Assembly (NCBI RefSeq): GCF_001807265.1
Contig: NZ_KV788388.1
Span: 141,816-205,815 of the forward strand
Length of the DNA stretch: 64,000 nt
From: Corynebacterium sp. HMSC05H05
Lineage (GTDB): Bacteria > Actinomycetota > Actinomycetes > Mycobacteriales > Mycobacteriaceae
Reading direction: 5' to 3'
The position numbers and the translations under genes were made by a program. Under the pieces are notes generated by a model. It was not told the DNA's origin, ran no database searches, and was given only the letters and a program-made list of their open reading frames with translations. Below are positions 1 through 7,349 of this stretch, in pieces. Within the stretch, counting starts at the first letter, position 1. Every line of letters begins with the position of its first letter.

Positions 1-1
1 A

Positions 2-445
2 CTCGCCGGCGGCACTGACGTGCTGGCGCGTCCGGAAGGCGAGGGCGCCGGGGACGAGATCGATGTGCTGATCGTTGCCGTCGGCGCATTTGCGAAGTAC
101 GGCCTCGAAGTCGCAGGAGCGGTGCGAGCCGACGGCATCCGTGCAACCGTGGTGGACCCGCGCTGGGTCGTCCCCGTCTCCTCCGACGTGCTGGAATTGG
201 CCACGGAAGCAGACCTTGTGGTGGTGTACGAAGACGGCGTGGTCCGCGGTGGCGTTGGCTCCGCCGTAGCAGAGGCTCTCGCCGCAGCGGAGGTGGATAC
301 CCCGGTGCGCCAGCTCGCGTTTCCGGACATCTTCCCGCTGCACGCATCGCGCGGCGAGATCTTGGAGGAGTACGGCCTCGACCCCGCATCGGCTGCCAAG
401 CAGGTCCGTGAGTGGGCGGCGAGCCTCGCGGATCAGGACGCTTAG
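2..445 (+). CDS. dxs: 1-deoxy-D-xylulose-5-phosphate synthase, C-terminal part (cut by window edge)
   Basis: The frame is open to the left edge, so this is the 3' end of a longer gene. The visible 147 residues match the transketolase C-terminal domain of DXS, including the segments GRGxxVxVVDPRWV-like (VVDPRWVVPV), VVVYEDGVVRGGVGSAV and FPLHASRGEILEEYGLD. DXS condenses pyruvate and glyceraldehyde-3-phosphate in the first step of the MEP isoprenoid pathway, using thiamine diphosphate. The catalytic N-terminal domains lie outside the window. The stop codon overlaps the stop of the convergent RNase D gene. A GTG at 20 is internal and is not taken as the start. Confidence 0.93.
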   Translation, partial: LAGGTDVLARPEGEGAGDEIDVLIVAVGAFAKYGLEVAGAVRADGIRATVVDPRWVVPVSSDVLELATEADLVVVYEDGVVRGGVGSAVAEALAAAEVDTPVRQLAFPDIFPLHASRGEILEEYGLDPASAAKQVREWAASLADQDA

Positions 446-1647
446 GTCATTTGCGTCATCTCGGCGTGCGCCGCAGCCAAAATTGGTGCGGTGATTTCCA
501 CTTGCCACGGCCGCGCACCCGCTTTTTCCAGGGCCGTCGCTGCTTGATGGGTGTCCCAGGCGGGGCCGCGGCCAGGGGCGTGCCACACCGTCTCCCGCAG
601 GATCGCGGGGGTGAGAAGAATGTCCGGCCGGATGTCCAAATCCTCGGCACTCGCGGCGATGTCTTTGCGGCACAGTTGGAGCATCTGCCACGATTCCGGG
701 TAGTGGCGTTCCCACCCGGACTTTGACGGGGTGCCGTTAGCCCGCGCGTCTCGGCGCTGAGGCCACGTGCCAGGGTCAGTAGCCAAAGCGCGCTCGACCA
801 CGCCGAGCCAGCGCCGGACCTCCCGTGGCGGTAATCCCTTACCGCCAACCGCACGAGTTAACCCGCGAGGTGAGTCAGGCTCCGCGAGCGCAATATCAAC
901 CAGTGCCCGGTTTGGTAGCAGGCGCCCGGGGGCGATGTCGCGTTGCTCGCTCAATTGCTCGCGGGCGTGCCAGAGCTCGCGGGCGACTTGGAGTCCGGAC
1001 TGGTCCCGCAATGTAGAAAGTCCCTTGATATCGCGCCAGGACTTCTCAGGGCGCGGAGCCAACGAGTAGACGGTGATGAGGTGCGCGAACTCTTCGAATG
1101 CCCAGCGCAGCTTGCCTTGAGCGTCGAGGACTTCCGTGAGCGCTTCGGCCAGCTCGTTGAGGTATTCCACGTCGAGTGCGGCGTAGTCCTGCCAAGCGCG
1201 GGGCAGAGGCGTGCGGGACCAGTCTTCGTGGCCGTGTCCCTTCTCCAGTTCCACGCCGACGAAACGCTCAACCATCGCCGCGAGGTTTGGTCTGTCGTAG
1301 CCGACAATGCGGGAGGCGAGCTCAGTGTCGAAAAGGACGCCCGGGTGCAACCCGAGCAGCGCCAGACTGCGCAGATCTTCGCTGGCCGCGTGGATGATCC
1401 ATTCTCCGCCGTTGAGAACAGGGCCGAGAATGTCCCGTACCTCGTCGCGGTGACCTTCGGGCGCGATCAGGAACGTGCCTGCGCCGCGACGGCGCACTTG
1501 CACGAGGAAGGCCCGGTCCCCGTAGCGGAACGACGAGGCGCGCTCAGTGTCAACAGCAAACGGACCGCGGCCGTGCGCGAGTGCGCCCGCCGCTTCACGG
1601 AAGGCGGCGGGCGTGTTTACAAGGTGGTAGTCCAGCCGTGCACTCAT
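442..1647 (-). CDS. rnd: Ribonuclease D-like 3'-5' exonuclease with HRDC domain
   Basis: This 401-residue protein starts with a DEDD-type exonuclease domain. The motifs FAVDTERAS (D and E), IHAASEDLRSL (D) and DYAALDVEYL (YxxxD) supply the metal-binding acidic residues. A HRDC-type helical region follows, from about residue 215 onward. RNase D trims tRNA 3' ends and other structured RNAs. The ATG start at 1647 places MSARLDYHLVNTP at the N terminus. The gene is convergent with dxs, and the two stop codons interlock. The DUF3000 gene lies directly upstream on the same strand, so the two are probably co-transcribed. Confidence 0.9.
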   Translation of the reverse strand: MSARLDYHLVNTPAAFREAAGALAHGRGPFAVDTERASSFRYGDRAFLVQVRRRGAGTFLIAPEGHRDEVRDILGPVLNGGEWIIHAASEDLRSLALLGLHPGVLFDTELASRIVGYDRPNLAAMVERFVGVELEKGHGHEDWSRTPLPRAWQDYAALDVEYLNELAEALTEVLDAQGKLRWAFEEFAHLITVYSLAPRPEKSWRDIKGLSTLRDQSGLQVARELWHAREQLSEQRDIAPGRLLPNRALVDIALAEPDSPRGLTRAVGGKGLPPREVRRWLGVVERALATDPGTWPQRRDARANGTPSKSGWERHYPESWQMLQLCRKDIAASAEDLDIRPDILLTPAILRETVWHAPGRGPAWDTHQAATALEKAGARPWQVEITAPILAAAHAEMTQMT

Positions 1648-1658
1648 CAGGTGAGATT

Positions 1659-2297
1659 TTAGCGCGGACCGAGCTGGGCCACACCTTCCGGAGGCAAACC
1701 TGCGACGTGCGCCAGAACCTTTGAAAACGCCTCGACGTGGTGCTGAAGGTCGGTGCCTTCAGCTGTCCAGGAAGCGCGCATTTCCAGCTGGTACGCGCGA
1801 GGCGGCCCACCAATCTCGCCGAACCGCACCGAGGCAGTCGACGTGACGGTGCCGCCGAGGTTGGTGTGGCGCGCGCCAGTTTCGGCCAAGGACTCGTTGA
1901 GCCACTGCCAGGCCACGTCCGGCAGCAGTGGGTCGGAAGCGACAGCGTCGTCCATATCCGCCTGGATGTAGGCGACCAGGCGCATGGAGCCCTCCCATGC
2001 CTCTTCGGCGGCGGGGGAGTGCAACAAGATCAGGCGGCCGAACGCATCGCTTTCAGAGTTCACCGGGACGTTCTCTTCGTCCGCATGCGCGACTTCTAGG
2101 CCGACGGCGTGACTAAACGGTGCGGGGCGCTGCGGAGGGCGGATAGTGCCCAGGGTGATCTCGGGGCGCAGGCGCGCCGCGTGCATGGATTCGACGGCCG
2201 CGCTGAATTCTGCGGGCCAGGAATCGCTGTTGCCGTGGTCGTCCCTGTTGGCGCCCGCGCCTCCGGCGGACATGGGGGAGGTGGTGTCCGGTTTCAT
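1659..2297 (-). CDS. DUF3000 domain-containing protein
   Basis: The 212-residue product matches the actinobacterial DUF3000 family in length and in conserved stretches such as RPEITLGTIRPPQRPAP and ESDAFGRLILLHSPAAEEAW. The function is unknown. The family is normally encoded beside the RNase D and HemQ genes, as here. The ATG at 2297 is preferred over an upstream TTG at 2321. A TACGTT-like -10 element sits about 10 bases before it, which suggests a leaderless transcript. A third candidate start is the ATG at 2270. The gene is divergent from hemQ. Confidence 0.82.
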   Translation of the reverse strand: MKPDTTSPMSAGGAGANRDDHGNSDSWPAEFSAAVESMHAARLRPEITLGTIRPPQRPAPFSHAVGLEVAHADEENVPVNSESDAFGRLILLHSPAAEEAWEGSMRLVAYIQADMDDAVASDPLLPDVAWQWLNESLAETGARHTNLGGTVTSTASVRFGEIGGPPRAYQLEMRASWTAEGTDLQHHVEAFSKVLAHVAGLPPEGVAQLGPR

Positions 2298-2368
2298 CAC
2301 AGGGTCAAACGTATCCAGCAACCCGCGTCGTTGGGGGAGGCGCGCCGTGAGTGTCGCAACCTAGGGCG

Positions 2369-2374
2369 TAGAAT
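2369..2374 (+). promoter_or_regulatory. Candidate -10 element for hemQ
   Basis: TAGAAT fits the corynebacterial TANNNT consensus and lies 51 bases before the hemQ ATG, in the divergent gap with the DUF3000 gene. No convincing -35 hexamer is visible. Confidence 0.45.
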
Positions 2375-2425
2375 GTCCTACGACTTTTGTTTGATCTGCC
2401 GTGCGGCAGGAAAGGGGCAAAATCC

Positions 2426-3127
2426 ATGGCCAAGCTCGACTTTGACAAACTCAACGCCACGCAGCGCTTCTTGCAGTTCGCGGTGTTCCGCGCAGTCCCC
2501 GGGGTGCTTGGCACCGAGCGCAGCAAGCTTATCGACGAAGCTCGCGCCTTCTTCACCAACCTTGAGCAGGAGGGCGTGGTCACGGTTCGCGGCATCTACG
2601 ACAACACCGGGATCCGCGCCGACGCCGACTTCATGATCTGGTGGCACGCCGAGGAGTTCGAGGATCTGCAGAAGGCCCTCGCGGACTTCCGCCGGGAAAC
2701 CGCTTTCGGTCAGAAGGTGGAACTGAGCTGGATTGGCAACGGGCTGCACCGTCCGGCTGAGTTCAACAAGTCCCACCTGCCCAGCTTCATCATGGGTGAG
2801 GAGCCGGGGGACTGGATCACGGTCTACCCGTTCGTGCGCTCCTACGACTGGTACGTGATGGAGCCGGAAAAGCGCCGCCGCATCCTTGCGGAGCACGGCA
2901 TGGCGGCCCGCGATTTCGCGGATGTGCGCGCCAACACCGTGGAAGCGTTCACACTCGGCGACTACGAGTGGATGCTCGCATTCGAGGCGCCGACGCTGGA
3001 GCGTATCGAAGCGTTGATGAAGACCATGCGATACACCGAGGCCCGCCTGCACGTGCGCGAAGAGATCCCGTTCCAGACGGGCCGCCGCGTGGGCGACATC
3101 GGCGAGATCATCTCGGTGCTGCCCTAA
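2426..3127 (+). CDS. hemQ: Coproheme decarboxylase HemQ (chlorite dismutase-like)
   Basis: This 233-residue protein belongs to the actinobacterial HemQ branch of the chlorite dismutase superfamily. HemQ decarboxylates coproheme III to protoheme in the coproporphyrin-dependent pathway. Signature segments are [12 protein letters not shown], with the tyrosine expected to take part in radical chemistry, and [14 protein letters not shown], with the His region near the heme. These are followed by [20 protein letters not shown]. The ATG at 2426 is chosen because it follows a purine-rich AGGAAAGGGG site; the open frame continues upstream without good start signals. A strong terminator follows. Confidence 0.93.
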   Translation: MAKLDFDKLNATQRFLQFAVFRAVPGVLGTERSKLIDEARAFFTNLEQEGVVTVRGIYDNTGIRADADFMIWWHAEEFEDLQKALADFRRETAFGQKVELSWIGNGLHRPAEFNKSHLPSFIMGEEPGDWITVYPFVRSYDWYVMEPEKRRRILAEHGMAARDFADVRANTVEAFTLGDYEWMLAFEAPTLERIEALMKTMRYTEARLHVREEIPFQTGRRVGDIGEIISVLP

Positions 3128-3148
3128 GCGGCCTCGCACCGGAGGCGG

Positions 3149-3180
3149 CGCCGTCAAAGCAATTGCTTGACGGCGTCTTT
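3149..3180 (+). terminator. Rho-independent terminator after hemQ
   Basis: A 9-bp stem (CGCCGTCAA at 3149-3157 pairing with TTGACGGCG at 3167-3175) has a 9-nt loop. It is followed by TCTTT and more T residues. It lies between hemQ and the convergent msrB gene. Confidence 0.8.
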
Positions 3181-3181
3181 T

Positions 3182-3583
3182 CTACGCTTCGTCGAGCGTC
3201 AGCGAGATAGAGTTGATGCAGTAGCGCAGATCGGTGGGGGTGTTGAAGCCCTCGCCGGCGAACACATGGCCCAGATGGGAGTGGCAGTTGGCGCACAACA
3301 CCTCCGTGCGCACCATGCCGAGGGAAGTGTCCTCGCGCTCGATGACGGCGTCGCCCGCCAGCGGGGAGAAGAACGAGGGCCAGCCGCAGTGGGCGTCAAA
3401 CTTCTCGGTGGAACGGAACAGCTCGGCACCGCACGCACGGCAGCGGTATACGCCCTCGGTGGTGGTGTTGGTGTATTCGCCGACACCTGGGGGTTCCGTG
3501 CCTGCCTCACGCAGAACGTGGAACTCCTCCGGGCTGAGCTTCTCACGCCACTGCGCGTCGGTGAAGTCCTTGAAATTCGTCAT
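3182..3583 (-). CDS. msrB: Peptide-methionine (R)-S-oxide reductase MsrB
   Basis: The 133-residue product is full length for MsrB. It has two CxxC zinc motifs (CRAC and CANC), the HCGWPSFFSP segment, and the catalytic cysteine in RYCINSISL. It reduces methionine-R-sulfoxide residues in oxidized proteins. Its ATG overlaps the stop of the upstream glycosyltransferase gene as ATGA, so the two are translationally coupled. Confidence 0.95.
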   Translation of the reverse strand: MTNFKDFTDAQWREKLSPEEFHVLREAGTEPPGVGEYTNTTTEGVYRCRACGAELFRSTEKFDAHCGWPSFFSPLAGDAVIEREDTSLGMVRTEVLCANCHSHLGHVFAGEGFNTPTDLRYCINSISLTLDEA

Positions 3584-4824
3584 CGCCCAATCCTTTCCCT
3601 CGGAGCGAGCAAGGTTGGCCTAGACAATACCCACGCGGCGCACGCGACAATAAACACGGCCCACCCGGCTGTGGGTAAAAACGTGTTGAGCCAACTGCCG
3701 GTCAACGGATGATGCGGGCTAGACCAGCTCAGAGGGGAAAGGCACAGCGTCGCACCGAGCCAAGCAGGCCAGCTGCGCAGGGGGCTATCCGGAGAGAACA
3801 CCGTAAACAGCGCGGGAAACAGCATCATGGAGTAATAGGCCTGTCCTAGAGAGGACAGCAGACAGACCCCGGCGAGCAGCACTCCGGAGCCCACAGCCAG
3901 GTAGAGCAGCTCTTGGCTGTGGCGCACGCGCAATAGCCCGAGCACCGCCCCTGCGACCGCGACAGCCAGCACCACGAACAGTGCGGCTTTCGCCCAGCCG
4001 GGCATGCCGAAGTACACGGCGAAACCCGGCAGGGAAGAGTTGGCGTAGTCGCGCGTGACCTTCAAATACGGAACAACCACATCGAGGTAGTCGCGGGCGC
4101 TCGGGGTCAGCGGCCACGCGATGAGGTTCATCATCACAGGAACACCAATCGCTCCGAGTGCGGGGCGCCAGCGAAACTGCAGCAGCGGCAGCACCAGCAG
4201 CGGGGCGAACATCGGCTTGACCAAAATGGCCAATCCCAGCACCACACCCGCGCTGGTGTCCCGGCGGGAAAGAAGCAGCGCGATAAAGGCAACCAAGGCG
4301 AGCAGGAGTATGCCGTTGATGTTGGAAAACACCAGCGTGTTTGTCACCGCCTCGGTGCAAAAGGCCAGTGCTATCGCGACAGGCAACGTTGGCCCGGAAA
4401 GCGGGCGGCCTGAAAGTTTGGTCAGCCACGCCAAAGCGGCGATGATGCACGCGGCGTTGACCGCGATGAACAGCGGGCGCGCCAGGTCTATGTCAGAGAT
4501 CAGCCCCATCGGCGACAGCAGCAGGGTCGCGCCCGGGTTGTAAAGGTAGTGCGGATTGACGTGGCTGTAGACCTCGTTGTACACGGGGACGCGTTCCACG
4601 AATCGGCGCGCCGCAGACCACACTGTGGTGAAATCGTCCGTCACCGACCCCGTGCGCGCGAGAATACACAGCCGATGCAAGACCAGAAGCGCCGCGACAG
4701 GCCAGGCTGCAGCAGCGATCGCAGACGAGACACCGGCGCTCTGGGCAGCCGGCTGGGCCTGCACTGCGGTTGAACCCGCTGCGGGTTCTTCGGGGACGCT
4801 ACGTGGCGGCGGAGTATCAATCAC
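3580..4824 (-). CDS. aftC: GT87-family arabinofuranosyltransferase, AftC-like membrane protein
   Basis: This 414-residue polytopic membrane protein has around ten hydrophobic segments. An acidic DDFTTVW motif lies in the first extracytoplasmic loop, as expected for GT-C glycosyltransferases using polyprenyl-phosphate sugars (GT87, formerly DUF2029). The position next to msrB, hemQ and DUF3000 genes matches the aftC locus I recall from C. glutamicum. AftC adds alpha-1,3 branches to cell-wall arabinan. The GT87 assignment is firm, but the AftC name rests on context and general similarity. A mannosyltransferase of the same family is the main alternative. The stop overlaps the msrB start. Confidence 0.7.
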   Translation of the reverse strand: MIDTPPPRSVPEEPAAGSTAVQAQPAAQSAGVSSAIAAAAWPVAALLVLHRLCILARTGSVTDDFTTVWSAARRFVERVPVYNEVYSHVNPHYLYNPGATLLLSPMGLISDIDLARPLFIAVNAACIIAALAWLTKLSGRPLSGPTLPVAIALAFCTEAVTNTLVFSNINGILLLALVAFIALLLSRRDTSAGVVLGLAILVKPMFAPLLVLPLLQFRWRPALGAIGVPVMMNLIAWPLTPSARDYLDVVVPYLKVTRDYANSSLPGFAVYFGMPGWAKAALFVVLAVAVAGAVLGLLRVRHSQELLYLAVGSGVLLAGVCLLSSLGQAYYSMMLFPALFTVFSPDSPLRSWPAWLGATLCLSPLSWSSPHHPLTGSWLNTFLPTAGWAVFIVACAAWVLSRPTLLAPRERIGR

Positions 4825-4852
4825 GCGCCTAACCGTACCTGCCGGGGCGCAG

Positions 4853-5539
4853 CTACCCTTCGCACACGCACCGGTAGCGCAGGAAGAGCATCGAATCGCC
4901 CGCGCCTACAGACGTGTGGGCGGCTTCCAACGCATATCGCCGTTCGAATGGGCGTTGTTTGCTGATGCGTTGCAACCCCCACGGTCCGTCCGCGGCGCTT
5001 ACGGAGGGATCCAAGGTGACGTGCACGACGTCAAGTAGGCCGCTGCCGATCATATCGGCGTACACGCTCGGGCCACCTTCGCAGGCAATGCGATTGAACC
5101 CATCGCGGTGCAGGGCGTCGATGACTTCAGAAGGTGAGCCATCGCCAGCGGAAAGGAAGCGCGCGCCTGCTTCTGCCAGGGCGGTGCGTTGAGCGGCCAG
5201 CGTGTCGTCGTTAAGCGATCGCTCCGGGCACACAATGATGGGGTCCTGGCCGGAGAACACCCCGAGCGAGGGGTCGATGTCTAGAGAACGCGACAATACG
5301 GCCATCGGGGTGTCCGAAGGACCGTACCTCTCCGCAGCGACTGTGCCGGAGGAAACGAGAACGACATCCGCCCACGCGCGGAGCTCCTGCAGGAACTCGG
5401 AATCGAGCTCGTTGCCAAGATCGCCCGAAGTGCCGTCGCGACCGAAGGCGCCGAAGAGAGTCATCACCATTGCCGCACGTGTTTCACGCCTCTCAGGGGC
5501 GAGGACCGGTCCGAGGATGTCGTTCGCGGAAGTGACCAT
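4853..5539 (-). CDS. RibD C-terminal domain (pyrimidine reductase-like) protein
   Basis: The 228-residue protein has the dihydrofolate reductase-like fold of the RibD C-terminal domain. Visible segments are MVMTLFGAFGRDGTSGDLGNELD, split here by function into substrate and NADPH regions, then ADVVLVSSGTVAAERYGP and IACEGGPSVYADMI. Homologs in the riboflavin pathway reduce a pyrimidine ribosyl intermediate with NADPH. This stand-alone copy lacks the deaminase domain, so the true substrate is not known. The start is the ATG at 5539, immediately after the tRNA-cluster terminator. It could therefore be expressed by read-through of that terminator. Confidence 0.78.
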   Translation of the reverse strand: MVTSANDILGPVLAPERRETRAAMVMTLFGAFGRDGTSGDLGNELDSEFLQELRAWADVVLVSSGTVAAERYGPSDTPMAVLSRSLDIDPSLGVFSGQDPIIVCPERSLNDDTLAAQRTALAEAGARFLSAGDGSPSEVIDALHRDGFNRIACEGGPSVYADMIGSGLLDVVHVTLDPSVSAADGPWGLQRISKQRPFERRYALEAAHTSVGAGDSMLFLRYRCVCEG

Positions 5540-5541
5540 GG

Positions 5542-5575
5542 CAAAAGAATAACCCCGGCCGCGCGGGCCGGGGTT
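5542..5575 (-). terminator. Terminator of the tRNA cluster (minus strand)
   Basis: AACCCCGGCC (5551-5560) pairs with GGCCGGGGTT (5566-5575) around a 5-nt loop. Read leftward it is followed by ATTCTTTT. It lies 4 bases beyond the encoded CCA of the last tRNA-Gly and 3 bases before the reductase start codon. Confidence 0.85.
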
Positions 5576-5579
5576 GAGG

Positions 5580-5655
5580 TGGAGCGGATGACGAGACTCG
5601 AACTCGCGACCCTCACCTTGGCAAGGTGATGCGCTACCAACTGCGCTACATCCGC
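5580..5655 (-). tRNA. tRNA-Gly (anticodon GCC), copy 1
   Basis: A complete cloverleaf of 76 nt including an encoded CCA. The 7-bp acceptor GCGGATG pairs with CATCCGC, and the anticodon loop is TTGCCAA. It is the last gene of the leftward tRNA cluster and belongs to the duplicated Val-Gly unit. Confidence 0.96.
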
Positions 5656-5690
5656 ATTGCTATTCAGTTACCGAGGGGACAAACCCTCTG

Positions 5691-5762
5691 TGCGCGATAC
5701 TGGGATCGAACCAGTGACCCCTACCGTGTCGAGGTAGTGCTCTACCGCTGAGCTAATCGCGC
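5691..5762 (-). tRNA. tRNA-Val (anticodon GAC), copy 1
   Basis: A 72-nt cloverleaf with acceptor GCGCGAT/ATCGCGC, anticodon stem CTACC/GGTAG and loop TCGACAC. The anticodon reads GAC, but position 33 is C instead of the near-universal U. CCA is not encoded. It is identical to the copy at 6006-6077. Confidence 0.93.
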
Positions 5763-5777
5763 AAGGCTATTGCAGCT

Positions 5778-5851
5778 TGGAGGTGGATACGGGAATCGAA
5801 CCCGTGTACACGGTTTTGCAGACCGTTGCCTAACCACTCGACCAATCCACC
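5778..5851 (-). tRNA. tRNA-Cys (anticodon GCA)
   Basis: A 74-nt gene with encoded CCA, acceptor GGTGGAT/ATCCACC, anticodon loop CTGCAAA, and T-loop GGTTCGATTCC. It is a single copy placed between the two repeated Val-Gly units. Confidence 0.96.
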
Positions 5852-5894
5852 GTGGAGTTACCTCCGAAGTATTCGGCTTCAACCCCGAAGTACT

Positions 5895-5970
5895 TGGAGC
5901 GGATGACGAGACTCGAACTCGCGACCCTCACCTTGGCAAGGTGATGCGCTACCAACTGCGCTACATCCGC
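5895..5970 (-). tRNA. tRNA-Gly (anticodon GCC), copy 2
   Basis: Sequence-identical to copy 1, including the encoded CCA. It is part of the second 183-bp repeat unit. Confidence 0.96.
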
Positions 5971-6005
5971 ATTGCTATTCAGTTACCGAGGGGACAAACC
6001 CTCTG

Positions 6006-6077
6006 TGCGCGATACTGGGATCGAACCAGTGACCCCTACCGTGTCGAGGTAGTGCTCTACCGCTGAGCTAATCGCGC
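6006..6077 (-). tRNA. tRNA-Val (anticodon GAC), copy 2
   Basis: Identical to copy 1, again with C at position 33 and no encoded CCA. Confidence 0.93.
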
Positions 6078-6096
6078 TCATGTTCCGCTGGGGAAC

Positions 6097-6172
6097 TGGA
6101 GCGGATGACGAGACTCGAACTCGCGACCCTCACCTTGGCAAGGTGATGCGCTACCAACTGCGCTACATCCGC
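6097..6172 (-). tRNA. tRNA-Gly (anticodon GCC), copy 3
   Basis: A third identical tRNA-Gly with encoded CCA, and the first gene of the leftward cluster. Identity to the other copies ends at the tRNA boundaries. Confidence 0.96.
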
Positions 6173-6176
6173 ATGC

Positions 6177-6182
6177 GTTCTA
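6177..6182 (-). promoter_or_regulatory. Candidate -10 element of the leftward tRNA cluster
   Basis: Read leftward, TAGAAC lies a few bases upstream of the first tRNA-Gly. The intergenic stretch 6173-6407 holds no gene. It should contain the divergent promoters of the tRNA cluster and of tRNA-Val(CAC), but no clear -35 box stands out. Confidence 0.3.
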
Positions 6183-6407
6183 CGCTGTCCGCGTCGAATG
6201 CGAGAACAGACTTTATCCGCATATTGCCCACCGTTACAAATCGGCACGTCACAGGCATGTTGTGGGGGTTAGGTGCGAATTACGCGGGTGCAATTTGTTC
6301 TGCGGCGCAAGCGCTTCTCGACGTCCCGTGGTTGGCCATCCTCGTTATCCGCATTGACCAGCCGATTCGGTTCTTTCCGGTGTGGCGTGTAATCTCTCTT
6401 CTCGTTC

Positions 6408-6479
6408 GGTCCTATGGCTCAGTGGAAGAGCGTTCCGTTCACACCGGAAAGGTCGCTGGTTCGATCCCAGCTAGGACCA
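6408..6479 (+). tRNA. tRNA-Val (anticodon CAC)
   Basis: A 72-nt cloverleaf with acceptor GGTCCTA/TAGGACC, anticodon stem TTCCG/CGGAA, and loop TTCACAC reading CAC. CCA is not encoded. It is transcribed opposite to the other six tRNAs and has its own terminator. Confidence 0.95.
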
Positions 6480-6488
6480 CTAGGGAGA

Positions 6489-6520
6489 GCCCCAGGTTGG
6501 AAACAGCCTGGGGCGTTTTT
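6489..6520 (+). terminator. Terminator after tRNA-Val(CAC)
   Basis: GCCCCAGG (6489-6496) pairs with CCTGGGGC (6507-6514) around a 10-nt loop and is followed by GTTTTT. Confidence 0.88.
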
Positions 6521-6532
6521 CGTTTGCCCCGT

Positions 6533-6621
6533 AAACGACGATATCGGCATTTGCGGCGTTAGCTCTTGGAAAAACCCAGGTCGCGGCTCGGCCTGGAGGC
6601 TTTATGCCGATATCGTCGTTT
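6533..6621. repeat. 18-bp perfect inverted repeat with nested stem-loop
   Basis: AAACGACGATATCGGCAT at 6533-6550 is exactly inverted at 6604-6621. The 53-nt interior contains a second stem, CCAGG...CCTGG, near 6580-6597. The element lies between the tRNA-Val terminator and the CopC operon and has no coding potential. It could be a structured RNA, a recombination site or a relic of a small mobile element. Confidence 0.75.
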
Positions 6622-6739
6622 GGGTTGGGGTTGCTCCGTTCATAGTTTTGGGGCGGGTGTGACGGGAACTAACATGGGCGGGGATACGACTAGTGCTCTT
6701 AGCGCCAACCGGCGCGTTGGTTTTACTAGAGGAGGCACC

Positions 6740-7339
6740 ATGCTCATCCCGGCAGGTTTTGCACGAGGTGGCGCAGTCGCAGCGGCGGCGGCCACGGCGA
6801 CGTTGATCGCGGCGGCACCGGCCGTCGCCCACGACTCCGTCATTGGCGCGGACCCGGAGGATAAGGGCGTGGTCAGCGAGTTCCCGGACGCAATCACCCT
6901 GGAGTTTTCCGGGGAGATCCAGGATGGCTTCAACACGGTCGCGCTTTCCCGCGAGGTCGACGGGCAATCCGAGGTCGTGCACTCCGGCGAGCCCGACATT
7001 GAAGGACGGTTTGTCACCCTCGACCTTCCGGCCGACCTCGACGCGCAACCGGGCGACTACAAGGTCGGCTTCCAAATCGTGTCCTCCGACGGCCATTCAA
7101 CGAAGGGGATGACCTCGTTCAGCTTCAGCCCCTCCGGGGCGGAGAACGCCCAGGGCGACGATGCCGAAGCCACCGCGGATGCAAGCAAGGACCCTGTCGT
7201 TGACGCGGCCGACGGTATGAGTTCCACGATGAAGGTGCTGCTCGCCCTAGCCGGCGTGCTGGTCGTTGCCGGTGCCGGCTTCGGGGCTCTGGCGAAGAGC
7301 CGCCGAATCTCTGAAACCAACACCGATACGGACAAGTAG
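6740..7339 (+). CDS. CopC-domain exported protein with C-terminal membrane anchor
   Basis: The 199-residue precursor has a signal peptide ending AVA at residue 30. The mature protein therefore begins with His31, which is typical for Cu(II) binding in CopC. A second conserved His is in SSDGHS (His119). The CopC beta-barrel spans about residues 31-130, followed by an acidic linker and a transmembrane helix at about 161-185. The start is fixed by the GAGGAGG site at 6729-6735; the frame is open further upstream. It heads a three-gene operon with a PCuAC lipoprotein and a DyP peroxidase. Confidence 0.88.
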   Translation: MLIPAGFARGGAVAAAAATATLIAAAPAVAHDSVIGADPEDKGVVSEFPDAITLEFSGEIQDGFNTVALSREVDGQSEVVHSGEPDIEGRFVTLDLPADLDAQPGDYKVGFQIVSSDGHSTKGMTSFSFSPSGAENAQGDDAEATADASKDPVVDAADGMSSTMKVLLALAGVLVVAGAGFGALAKSRRISETNTDTDK

Positions 7340-7349
7340 GAGAACACTA

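Larger units (their letters stand above)
5580..5762. repeat. 183-bp perfect direct repeat, copy 1 (Val-Gly tRNA unit)
   Basis: Bases 5580-5762 are identical to 5895-6077, including the spacer between the two tRNA genes. Outside these limits the flanks diverge at once. The repeat brackets tRNA-Cys. Confidence 0.97.
5895..6077. repeat. 183-bp perfect direct repeat, copy 2 (Val-Gly tRNA unit)
   Basis: The second exact copy of 5580-5762. In transcription order the cluster reads Gly, Val, Gly, Cys, Val, Gly. Confidence 0.97.

Noticed and set aside
5580..6172. Regularly repeated blocks resembling a CRISPR array
   Set aside because: The repeats are complete tRNA genes with conserved cloverleaf structure; there are no spacers or cas genes.
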